A stretch of DNA of 64,000 nucleotides from Taxillus chinensis (lineage: Eukaryota > Streptophyta > Magnoliopsida > Santalales > Loranthaceae), in contig CM042088.1 in assembly GCA_023512835.1 (NCBI GenBank), positions 42,610,771 through 42,674,770 of the forward strand. Reading direction: 5' to 3'. Positions 1 to 12,600 of this stretch are shown here, in pieces. Each line of letters opens with the position of its first letter. Position 1 is the stretch's first letter. The position numbers were made by a program, and so were the translations under genes. The notes below the pieces were generated by a model. The model made no database searches. It saw only the letters and a list, made by a program, of their open reading frames with translations, and was not told the origin of the DNA.

Positions 1-824
1 GCCCCAGGTATGCCCACGTGTAGGCTCTAATGCACATACAATTCTGGTGGAATTGAAACCGGGACCATGGCCAGCTCTAACTGTCGGGCTAGGAGGTTCA
101 TACTATTCATATTAAAACCTCTACTTAATAGAGCTCCAAACGTATATAGAAACAAAAACTTTGAACCTCCTATTCAACAAGGCAACTAATCCATCATAGT
201 TCTGACAACAAATTTAAGGGAAACTTTTACATACTTCCAGTCACTGATCTTCCGACACTCCATTAGCTAGTTTCTAACTCCAAGGAATTCAATTAGACAT
301 TTCAAGCAAGCATCACTCTTTGTATTCACATTTTTCTATTCATTAAATTTTAAATTTTTTATTTGATGCACCCAATGAACATCTCCCAAGTCACAAGAAT
401 AGCCAATGAGTTAATTGACCCTTATCCTATGCATTAGCACCACATATTAATGCATTTAAAATGAGTGCAACGGAAGATGTAAACGTGGGGATTGATGAAG
501 CATCACATAAAAAAAGTCACATAAGAATCACACAATTTTTCCATTTACCAATAAAAAATTCATAAGCAGGGATGAGAGCTATCGATAGCTCACCAACAAT
601 TCAACAATCGTTCCCGGTTTTTTTGTCATATCTAAACTTGCAGGCTTAGATAAATAAATGCAAGTAGGAGAGCATTAAATATGCATAGCATCAACAAACT
701 TATTTATAATTATATAACTTCAAAATATAGCTAACCATAATTGATTAAACACAAATTTTCAGCTAGACCCTAGCAATAACCTCATGACAGAATATATATA
801 TATATATATATAAAAGAAACTCAC
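1..824. other. Intron or downstream sequence of DPH6
   Basis: The exon ending at 825 is followed on the minus strand by a good donor (GTGAGT), so this is intron sequence of DPH6. I could not find the remaining C-terminal exon(s) here. An (AT)n microsatellite lies at about 791-812. Positions 1-120 have the look of dispersed repeat sequence but match nothing I can name. Confidence 0.5.
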
Positions 825-3800
825 CACAGCATCTTGCCACGAGAACTCATTTTCCAAAAGGACCTTGTCAAGAAGGTAAACACAATATCTAGCTATAATT
901 TCCAGTTCGCCATGTGTAGTAAGACTTTCACAAACCCCACCTTTCTGATTATTAGAAGAGGACACTGAAAAAATCTTCAAAGCAAGTTCATTCGTAATAT
1001 TTATAACCACTGCACATATGCTGCCATGAACAATACATTTCTGAAAGCAAGAGTCTTGCCAGTTTTCTGGATGGAAACCCCAATAACTTGGTCTTGTTGT
1101 GCAGGAATGGTGCTGTGCATGATCTTCGAACGTGATTTCTGCATCTGGCTCAACATAAAGAATAGGCTTTACTTCTACAAATGCTCTGCATCAAAAAAAC
1201 AACAATTTTTGCAGATTACAAAACTTCCAACATGCAGACAATACCAGATATGATTTATTCTACTTGTAGCATTACATTATTTGAACAATGTAATGCTAAG
1301 AAGCAAAATCCCCATATCATTTTGGAACTAAGCATTACGATTGAAACTGAAAATATCCTCATATATTATTGTTTATTTGGCACACTGCATGGATTACTAT
1401 CAATAATGTATGTGCAAGCATATAGACAACCCAAGAAAATACGTTACAAAATATATTTATCACAGCTTAGACTGCTGTGCCAACGACATGTTCTCGTTGA
1501 ATATAATGCTATGACACACATACAGGAAAGAAGACACTATATCATAAGGTTTTAGTACTGGCTAAGGATAAGCCCCAAAACATCATTTTGTTAAAAATTC
1601 ATAAGTTTTTTTATTTGCCTAAAATTAATCAAAATGGCGTTTTACAAGTGAGATATCAAGTAACACCATACTTGGAAGTTGGAAACATAGTTATCACATA
1701 AAAAACTAAGTTGTATCTAAAATGAATAGCAATACATATATACTTTTAGAATGTTTGCAATTAAAAAGAAAAAACAAAAAAGAGGAGAAACTTGACTGAG
1801 CTTTAAACATACAAAATGAAGCAAAGAACAAATTACTGAAACTAGATTATAATTACCGGGAATGTGATTTCTAAGATTTTTTATAATATTTTGTGGTTAT
1901 ATCTATTGGAGTTTCCATATTACAAGGTCTTGCTCAATGTAAAATTTAACTATCAATAAACGTGCAAACAATATTATAGCATGCACCATGCAATCTAATT
2001 ACCGTTTTGGAAGATCAGGCACAAGGAAAAATAAAGAGATGGGTTTGAGAACTTTAGATTTGCTTCCTTCTAACTGAAGGCATCTTCTCTGGTCAAGAAA
2101 CATCTCATGTCTCTCCTGAATTTTTATTCTCGTAGTTAATGGAACATGTGTAGAACAGTATATGGAAAATTGAATGGCAGATGTAGATATTGAACAGTTA
2201 AAGCATTTTGCTACTGCTTCACTGTTTTTTAGTGCCTGATCCAGCTCAGCAGACGGTCCTCCTTTGCAGAGACACATTGTAGAAGGTTCAAGACCCAGCT
2301 GTCCAGCCATGTGGAGGATCTCCTTCTGCAAGGTTGCCTGTGAGAAATCGAAGTTCAATGAGCAACAGAGTCAAATGTAACTGGATAATTAATTTTGTTA
2401 ACCAATGAGAAGTATCTCCTTGGGGAAAATTACCTATGCATGAACAATGTCGGAGTAATTGAACATGCAATTGAAGAAAAAAAATTCTGGCATAACTTTG
2501 ACCGTAATAAGTGGGGAAGAGAAATAGAAAGCCATCCACAAAGGCCACAAAAATTGCACCCATCTTCTAAATAATAGAACTGAAGAGGGGGATTTTCAAA
2601 TTCAATACTATTTAACATTCAAGCCCAGAATTGTCAAATTGACCGTACTATTTTTTTTTTAAATTCTTTTATGTGGCTTGGGTATGTTCCAATCACAACC
2701 AGATTGTGTCAGAACACCACAAAATATGGCCTATCTTCTCACCAGATGTAACTTTTACGTCATTGTAGTTGATGTGCCTGTTTGGCAATCACCAACTTCA
2801 TTAATATTTTAATTTTTAAAAAATCAATTCTAGAAAAAGTCCCTTCCAGCTCTTTTTTCAATAAGGACATATTTATTAAATCAAATCAAACCAATAAACC
2901 TTTGGAATCCGCTTTATGAATCAAGACAGAAAATTTATATTTGATTAAATACATGAATCTTTCAATTCTAAACATTACTATCAACCACCATTCATTCCTT
3001 AAGATTTAATAATTTCATATCTTTTATTATCATCCCATCGAAGTTATTTTTTGTTTTTTTCTTAATTTTTTTATCTTGTTCAATATTAATTTTCTCCATT
3101 CTCCTAACAGATGCATTCATTGGCATATGTCCTACATAATCAAACCAATGTAAGCAATTCTTTTATTCTAAATCTTGTCTATCCTAGTCATATCATACAT
3201 ACATCTTAACATTCTTCATTTAGTGACATTGAGATTTTGTGTATGTCGTTTATTGTTAACCCAATACTCTTTTTAATATAACAAAGATGGTTTGACAGTT
3301 GTCTTATAAAGCTTTTCCTTCAAATTCAATGGCATATTGTGGTCACACAATACTCCCATCACACTTTTTCACTCAAGCCATCCGGCTTTAATCTTATAGT
3401 TGATATCATCATTAATATCTCTATTTTGCTAAATTATTGATTTTAGGTACTTAAAAATTTGATGGCTGGTATTGGTTGGTCATCAAATGTAATAACGCTT
3501 TGTTCGTTATTACTTTATTTCCTAACTTATACACCATATATTCAATCTACCATTTGATTAATCTAAATCATTGAGCCTCCAGAGTTTGTCTCATAAATAT
3601 TTTTGCTACCTTGTCCATTTCTATTGCAAAAAAAAAAAAAAGGGCTTCAAGGTTGATGTACTCCTATTGTAAATGAAAACTTATTCTTTCATCCACCACC
3701 ACTCTAGCATTATACATATAGTTTATTAAACTAATATTTGATATAAAAAAAAAAATCAATGCCTACAAGAGCATATCTTTAGATACTTAATCATAAGTTT

Positions 3801-6800
3801 TCTTCAAATATATAAAAATTATATTTAAATTCTTATTGACCACTCTAAACCTCTCAAAGTCATTTTAATATATGGATCACTTTCATAATAAATTTTCAAG
3901 GCATATAACCAAATTGGCTTTCCGTAATCTTTGTTTTTTATAAGTAATAAAATTGCATTAAGAGAAAAGAAAAAAACACAAAAAAGGATTGAGGATAATC
4001 ATACCCAAGAAAAGACAAGCAAGAACGCCAAGCCACCCAGCAGATTCTCCCCAGGAAGGGCCACAAGCGCACTCGCAAAACGAGAGGCAGAAGGGTGATC
4101 ATCCTCGACGTCCCACTCATCCCGATCCCAAAAGGAAGCAGGAGAGCCCTCCACGTGATCAGTAAACGATCCAAACGAAATAGAGGCCCAGTGAGGGGAG
4201 GCTGACAAAGTTAGTCAAGGACTACCAGTCCGCGGACCGAAAAAAAAATCCCCAACCGAGGAGTAAGGGCCGGCCGTGACAACGCCGGTCGGAGGAGGAG
4301 GCCCAATAGGGGCCGTCGAAGCAGCCTGAAGCACAAGCTCGAGAGCGCAAGTGGGAAGGAGCAGCGGCAAGCTTCGATCCTCAGCACGAGTCCTAGAGAT
4401 CGGGAACGACGACGGGATGGAGCAAGAGGGAGAAGGTGCAGGGGGAGGGACGGCTACGGGACAGAGCATGAAGGAGATGGTGCAGGGGAGGGGCGGCGGG
4501 TGAGTGTTTCCAGCGGAGGGAGGGGATGAAACAGGTGGGCAGGATGGATGGGAGAAAAGGTTGAGGGTTTGAGCGGGAAAGAACTTCCGGATTACTAGGA
4601 AGGAAGTTCAATTGAATCAAAATGCATTTTTATTTTTCTTCTATGATCGATCGTTATAAACATCAATTCCGAGTTGGCTTGGTTTCTCCCCAACAAATAA
4701 GTGCTTGGGCTAATAAAATATTAGCTGACGGAGAGAGAGTTGGAGAGGTGACAAAACCCCATACTTTTCATTATAAAACTAATAAATCAGAAAGCGATGG
4801 ATTATTTTGTGAAAGAATCTTTGGGCCTATAAAAAGCGAAATTTGTGCTTACGGAAATTTTCAAATAATCGAAGATGAAAAAGAAAACCAAAATTTTTTG
4901 TCAAAAATATGGAGTCGAATTTGTAGATTCTAGAACGCAACGATATCAAATGGGCTAAGATGGGGAAGAAACAAGGAGGTTTTCTGTAATCTTAACATGC
5001 TCTCTTAATCGATGCTAATAAGAACATATTTATTATTTTATTAAAATGAGTTCAATATTTTTTTCATTTCGGAAAGCTTATACTTAATGTTTGAAATAAT
5101 TATTTATACAATCACAACTTAATTTTGAACTACAAATTAATATATCAAATGCCACTTGAAAACTAAGGGGAGGAAAGTGAAATTTCTAAATGATTTCAAG
5201 TAAAAAGTGTGATAAACGAGGACAAAGGAGTGCATGATGATAGAAAGGGTAATATGTTAGGACAACAAAAGAGCCTCCAATGCAAAGATCAGGCTGCATA
5301 TCTGCGCTGGTTACTGCTGGCCTTGAAAGGACAAATATAGCTGCACTACAGAAATTGTTCTGATCCATAACTTCAGCCACATAAGACAAATCCAGGACAT
5401 GAAAACAGAGGGGGGAAATTATCCACGAACAGCCTGTTGTAGCAGCTGGCAGAAGTGAAATTATCTTTTCAAACACGCTAGGCTTTAAACATAATACTAT
5501 TGTATCTTGAAAGAACGAGAGCATAATTTATATGCACTTCTTCTCAACTACTAATACTCGCTAATTTAGTCATTTTTCCTATCATAATATAGCAAAACAC
5601 CTATGACGAGAGATTCAAACAGGCCTGTAGGAGAAATAAACTAATGAATGAATTAAAGATTCCAATCAAAACTAACAATTTAGAGTTCACTTGCCTGGCT
5701 GTATGGTCCAATGCAACTTGGAGCCCAGCTAGAAATGCTTTGCACATGTAGAACTCTTTTGCTTGTATCTCTTGCCACTAAAACTTCAACATACGCATGC
5801 CCTAAGCCTGTGCAATGCAGAGGCAGCTCAATAGTGCTTCTAGATGGAACACCATAATGGCACTTCTCCTCCGTGATAAAGTTCACATATGTTTCATTTG
5901 CCAATGTAAACTCATTCATATCAGCAATATACAGATGAACATAAAGAACATGTTCCCAGCCAAATCCACTATCTAAAAGCTGTAATTCTAGCTTCCTTAG
6001 AACAAGCCCCAGATCTTCTTGCAAGCCTATAAATCAAAGAAAATAGATGACTAACAGAACATTAAAGGAAATAAAAACAAAACCAAACGAATGAAAAGCC
6101 AGCGTTGAGAGCATCTTCAACCCATAAGCTATAGCAATATTTAGCTTAAAAGTCTCTCCAATGCATTAGTTATATAGGTAGCTATAGCAAAAAAAATTAT
6201 GTAAATATAGATATTATTTTAGCTTTAGCTGAGGATGCCATGTCAGCCTTTCTCTCTAATTTTTAAAATATCCCTAACATGCCCTCAACCCTTTTGACGT
6301 CTATTCTTCTCCATCGCCTTTTGGTCCCCTTCCTATGCAGCCCACCCATCTGCACGATGCGTGATTTCTCCCCTTACGATGATGCCCCGCCCAGCAACGA
6401 TGCCCACCCCCCTCCCGGCGACAGCACCCCTCTGCTAGGGCAAATTGACGTTGCACATTGAAAAAGAATATGATGGGAAAAATAAAATTTAGGTAAAAAT
6501 ATGAATGGTATAGCATTGGAACAACATTAGTTGAAGTGATACGTAGCAAGCTAAATATAACTTTAGCTTACCACTTTAACTAATGAAGATTGAAGATGCT
6601 CTGAAGAGAGCTAAAACATTTAGCAGATGCATTCTGCATGACAAACTACCAAGATCAACATCGCATTTTTACAGACGTTTACCTGTTGAAGTACTGCATG
6701 AATTCTGCAACCAGCAACACAGGGAAAATGTGTTTTCCCCTTTCGTTCTCGACATGCAAACTTTATTTTTTGTAAGTTCAACAGAGACTTCTTGAATGGG

Positions 6801-9563
6801 CTGAGGGCTTGGGACATATATTTTAAGGCAATCTCCTTGCACTTCACATACAGAACCCATTTTCTCCAGATCCAAATCATTGCTTATGCTACCCTCATCA
6901 ATAACACCATCAATGCTTGAAGATACAAATCCTTTCTTATTTCCCAAACGAAAGGCCAGGGGATGAAGGATTCCAACGGGAGCTATGGAATCTGAAGAGT
7001 GCAGGACAACTTTAAACTCATCCAGTAAAATCTGTGCATACTGTAAATTCAGCGTGCATTAGTTAAAACAACATCAAAAAGAATAATATCCAAGCATTTA
7101 AATAATAAATAAATAAACAACTCAAAAGAGGATAAAATATGGGTACATTTAGTAAACACGAACATTCCCTCCAAATCTGTGATCGTCAAAACAAACATTC
7201 AATTCTATCAGGAAAATTTGAAAAAAAAAACATGCACACTTAAGGAACTGGAACTTGGATTTTACTGACCAATAACACCATTGTTATTCTAAACAAAAGA
7301 GAAAGAAGGGAAAAAAAAAGTAGAGGGTTAACAACAGCAGTCTGGAGATCAAATCACAGCCAGTAAAGCGATACCATATCATCAAAATAAACCACCCTAG
7401 ATACAACCGGCAGAGGAACTAAGATAAAAAAGAAAATTATCCTTAATACTCTGCTTCAAACCAAAGTTTTGAACCACGTTACTAAACCTGCCAAACCATG
7501 CATAAGGGGGTACTGTTTAAGATATACCGCTCTATGGTGCTTTGCAAATTTACACAACTTGCTCGAAAGAAGCATCTATAAAAGAAACATCTAAATTTAG
7601 GATATAATTTCTACAATGTTGAAGAAAATGAGTGAACAAGACAGCAATGAATCTTAAATGGCCTTGACGACACGACTAGAGACAACACAAACTAGTGTGG
7701 TGTTTATAACAAACTACTAGAACTTGTCCTCTATCAAACGGCTTCATCATCAAAACATTGATCTAAAAATAAGTACAGGTAAATTATAGCAGATCATGTA
7801 TTATGAATTATATTTCTTTTTACTTCTTCTAGTGTGTAGTTTGTGCTTTGGTGACAATATGATTGTATTTTGTATTATTTATGCTTGATTTTGTGCTTGG
7901 TGAATCACATTCTTATTTTTTCAGAATTTTGTGACCATTTAGTCCTGTTTATATTTGTTAAAAATATAAAGTAACTTTTTTGATGTCTAGATCGTCTTTT
8001 AACAGTCCAGACGGTAGACAGTGCCCAAACCATCTTTTACAACCTTGAACAAAAGATATTAAAAAACACCAAAAAAAAGACCACAACTGAATTTCTTTGT
8101 ATCTAACTAATTGAAAGAAAACTAAATAGAAATTGAGGAACATGAAATGCAAATGAAAACTTTGAGTCGGGGGTGAACCATGAAGTCCCATGCCTTTTCA
8201 CTGCTAGGGAGCATTAATAGATAACGAGAGGCAACAAGTTGTGAGATTACTAGTAGTCCCTATCAAATGATCTGAAGCCTCAGTCAACAAATCACTTGCC
8301 CGGAGACATGGAAACACGTCATATAATCCTGCCCAAGTAAATGTGGCAGCAGAAATTTGCCTATCAACCAACAGCTGAGTAGATCAAGCAAACTCCTCAC
8401 TTCTTTCTTCCCAACACATAAGAAGAGGAATCCTGATGCTCTGAAGATTCAGAAACGGTGGCATTAGCCACTTTATTGCCGGTTTTGTATCCATGTATAA
8501 AATTGCTCGTGAGGGCTCTTGCCATACCACAATGATAACAAAAACAAGATTCCTTGCCACCAACACTTGTTCATCTGCCACGCCCTGCTCTAACACCATG
8601 AGGGCTGCCACCCTAGTAAAACACAAGCAAATTTGTCACTCAGATCTGTTTGCACCAGTGTAATGTGTTCCAATACAAACACTACTCATCCTGTGTTATA
8701 CACGTCTGATATTGATATCCAAAATCAATACTTGAGTCTTCTGACAATATCTGATTTTTAAGAATCATGCACAGGATGAAGAATAGAGAGCAAATGCATG
8801 ACTAACTGTTCTCTCCAAGCAACCATATCCTCGAGAATGGTAGAAACCAGTCACAACACATCCAATTTTTTAGAATACGGGAGCAGGCGACTGCTATGTT
8901 ACAGCAGTCAACTGCTGCTGAGACAGAAAGTAGAGCAGGTACAGTGCCTGCTAGCAACTAGTTTATTGTTGCTAACGGGTTAAGCCTATGATTTTTAGTA
9001 AAAACAGCTCCTTCACTATAAATAGCATGTACTCTACTGCAACTCACGCAATTTTCTCCTCTCTCTCTCTCTCTCTCATGCCACTTCATCTTCCTCTCTC
9101 CTCTGCTTTTACATGGTATCCAAGCCTGAGATCCTGTGGATTTGATTGGCCTCCATCTTCTGTTGCCCCTTGCCTCTCTTTTCTTCCCTTTTATGGATAG
9201 GCAACAATATGGCTTTTTAGCCATCTTTTTTAGTGTGTTTCTATGGCACTAGCCAACTGCTCCTTCTAGGGTACTCACCTTTTTCATTGCTATCTGTCCA
9301 AAGGCGCAGACAAATGGTCATTCTGCTCCCTATAATAGTCAGAGATGCCAGCAAGAGGATTCAAGAGGCCAAGTAGTGCATTGACTATAGTGAGGGGGGA
9401 CTACAGAAAGTGGAAACAACTAAAAGGTTCTGGAGGAATGCAAACTGTGGGCGCTGGTGCTATTAGATGAAGAAACTCTCAGATGAACAACTAAAGGGTG
9501 TGGTCTCTTTCACTGCAAAAACTCTCAGATGAAGAAATTGTGAGTCCTAGCTCTGCTAGTCAG

Positions 9564-9610
<47 letters not shown>

Positions 9611-12600
9611 ACAGACTCAGAATTACATTAGGCTCAACCCATTAACACCATAGAATAAGAAATATAACATAATAAAAGATAAATGATAAAGTGCTACAGT
9701 AAGCTAGCCCATTTTAATATAATAGATAATAAAATGAAGAGGACTGTTGGACTGTTTCTTTAAAAAATAGAATTTTGTTTTTTTTATAAGTCAAAAAATG
9801 TAATTTAGAGATAAAGATAAAGATAAATTTTGACTACTATTGGAGATAGCATAAGGTAGCATACTTACAAGAAATAGGGGGCAGTCAAGTGTTAATGTTT
9901 CATATTCCCCTCCTTCACCGCATATATTTATTCCATACTTTCTGCAAAAAAATAATAAAATCAGATGTGTAATATAATAGTGAGACGAAAATAGACTTGA
10001 ATGTTTGTATACTCTTCCAACTTATGCAGATACGGCTTCAAATATGATATTTCTTTGCCCAAATGCTTTGCTGGGTCCAAGCCCAAAGACGCAACCTATC
10101 ACATTCAAAAAGTATCATCTTCATTTAACAGTGAACCCCAATTCCATAAGTAACAGTTGTCATCCTAAAGCAGATACATGACAGATAAGGACAATATGTC
10201 AGCAATGATCTCAATGTTATAACAGTGAAATGAAAATGCACAATGCTGTTTTACTTAGGGCCTCTGTTTTTATGCTGCTGACTGCGACATGATTTCACAC
10301 ATGTTGGCCCCTATTCATATTCATTGTTTAATAACTTGATATAAAATAAACAAATTATAACGAACAATAGTTTTAAGAGAATAGAATTCCTACAGAATAC
10401 AGATAGTAGGGGAAAAATAAATTCCAGACATTTGATGCATACGCTTCAAAAAGGAACATCTTTCATATATAACTTAGCAGATAATGCTTATTCCAACAGA
10501 ATAGAACCATTGCTTATTAAAGTCCAATGCAAAACAGAGAAATACTCATCAAGGGATCAAACCAAAACAAGTTACAAATCTAAGCATTTGAAAGGAACAC
10601 GTGATTGACACAGGTAGCCAGTATTTGGATGGATCATATAATTTTCTGCCACTTAGTTTTCGGGCAACATTACCAGCAGTATTGTGTTAAAAAGCTGTTG
10701 AAGAAATACGTGCAGAAGGCTACGAAAGCTACAAAATACGCTTTTTTATCATGGCTATGAAAGACCTTATTATTCTAACGCACCACCATTTTACTGGAAC
10801 AGCTGTTCAGTTGAATGGAACAGAAAAATTAAGTGCACGGTACACATCTGCCCCAGAGAGCTACTGTTATTCATACTTCAACAGTTCGACCCCAAGCCAG
10901 ACATGAGACAGCCACGATAAACTAGTGACGATAAAAATAGATATGTAGCATAAGATGTGAAATGACACTTCTGTTCAGCACTGTCAAATGAACCATCGAA
11001 TGAATGAAAACATGATCTTGCATAATCTCCACTCTGATAACAAGTGTACTTTGACTCAGCGAGACAAAAACGTTAATACACACGCTTGAGTTTCACAAGC
11101 TTATTGTCGAATTTTCCTGTATTATTCGGTTGCCTCCAATATGGATGCAAAATTATTTAAATTCTCTTGATTTTATTTCAGTTTATCAAGCTGTTGCAAT
11201 TGCTCGGGATGCTAAAAAGACGAATCAATATTGAAAAAATGTCCTTTCAAATCGAAACACAGGCATTTATGTGTTGTTTTGGGTGAAACTATGACAGATA
11301 AGGAAGATGAACTGTGTGAAAGTTCTTCAAAGTTCAGAGGTTGACATTGTTCATTCAATTCCAATGAATTTTTTTTATAGGTAATAAAACAGTTTATTAA
11401 AGATAGGAAAAAGAACAACCAAAGTGGGCAGGAAATAGCCATACTCAAAAAAAAATCCATACAAATATGACAATGAAACCACAATAGGCCTAAGACAAAG
11501 CCTAAAAAGGTCCCCTTAAAGCCGACTACCTCAGCCTAGAAATCCGAGAAACCCCGCACACTTTTAGAGCCTATGCTCGTAGATGACCGAGAAGCCGAGA
11601 CAGAATCCTTTCGAGCTTGATGCCAAGCTTCAATATCCCGCAACAAATCAGAGGAGTCAAAGCCCTTGCAAGTCACCCCTAACACCTTGCCAATTGCTTT
11701 GTGGGTTCGCAACCACTCCGGCTCTGCTTCTGCCTCTGCCGGGCAATCAGAGACACACGCAAGGGGACAAGACTCCCCAAAGAGAGCATCAACCAGCGAA
11801 CCAGCAGCAGGTTGAACAACCTAGTCACCCAGCAAAAAATCCCTAGCCAGCACTGCATCATCGTCCAGAAAGGAACCAGGTCAAAGGAACTAACCGAACT
11901 ACCACCAACCACAAGAGGAGGGGAGGTAGACAAAACTGACCAAGGACTAAAAGGCCACTGGCGGGGAAATACATCCACATCCAATTCAGATGAAAAAATG
12001 AACATTATTGAGGAGCTTTTTTTTTTGCCAACTAAAGAAAGATGAGGATGACTTTAATATTTCCACTCATAATTTTCTATTTTAGAAGAGAAGTATTTGA
12101 TCGGTCTAAAGGCTTCCAACTGAAGTTTTTTTATTTTGTTTTCCGCTCTCTTGGGTGTGATTCCTCCTAAGGTGGCTTTATGATATGTTGTGTGAGTTGG
12201 TGTTGTATGTGCAAGATGGATGGAGAGTTAGCGGATCATATTTTTCTCCATTGTCATATTACCAGGATGCTCTGGGCAATTTCGTATTGTAATTTCGCAT
12301 TCTCGTGCATTTCTTATGTAATTTGCTTCTAATAATAAAATTATTCTTATTTACCAAAAAAAATATTACCAGGATGCTCTAGGTGATGCCTCAAAGTGTT
12401 TAGCTTTCATTGGGTAAGTGTTCGTGACCTCTCTTCCTAATAGCATATGAGTGTGGGCCGGCAATCTACGGGCTATTCCTCATTGCATTTTATGGTATCT
12501 TTGACATGAGAGGAATGCACAACTATTCAAGCACTATGAGCTCCACGTGGAGGCACCTAAGTCTCATTTCCTTGATTCTCTTTTCAATTGGATGCCTATT

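Noticed and set aside
8384..8640. Minus-strand text resembling a copia gag zinc-knuckle neighbourhood ([20 protein letters not shown])
   Set aside because: Only one short suggestive stretch, no CCHC motif intact, and its orientation is opposite to the nearby LTR end; not enough to call.
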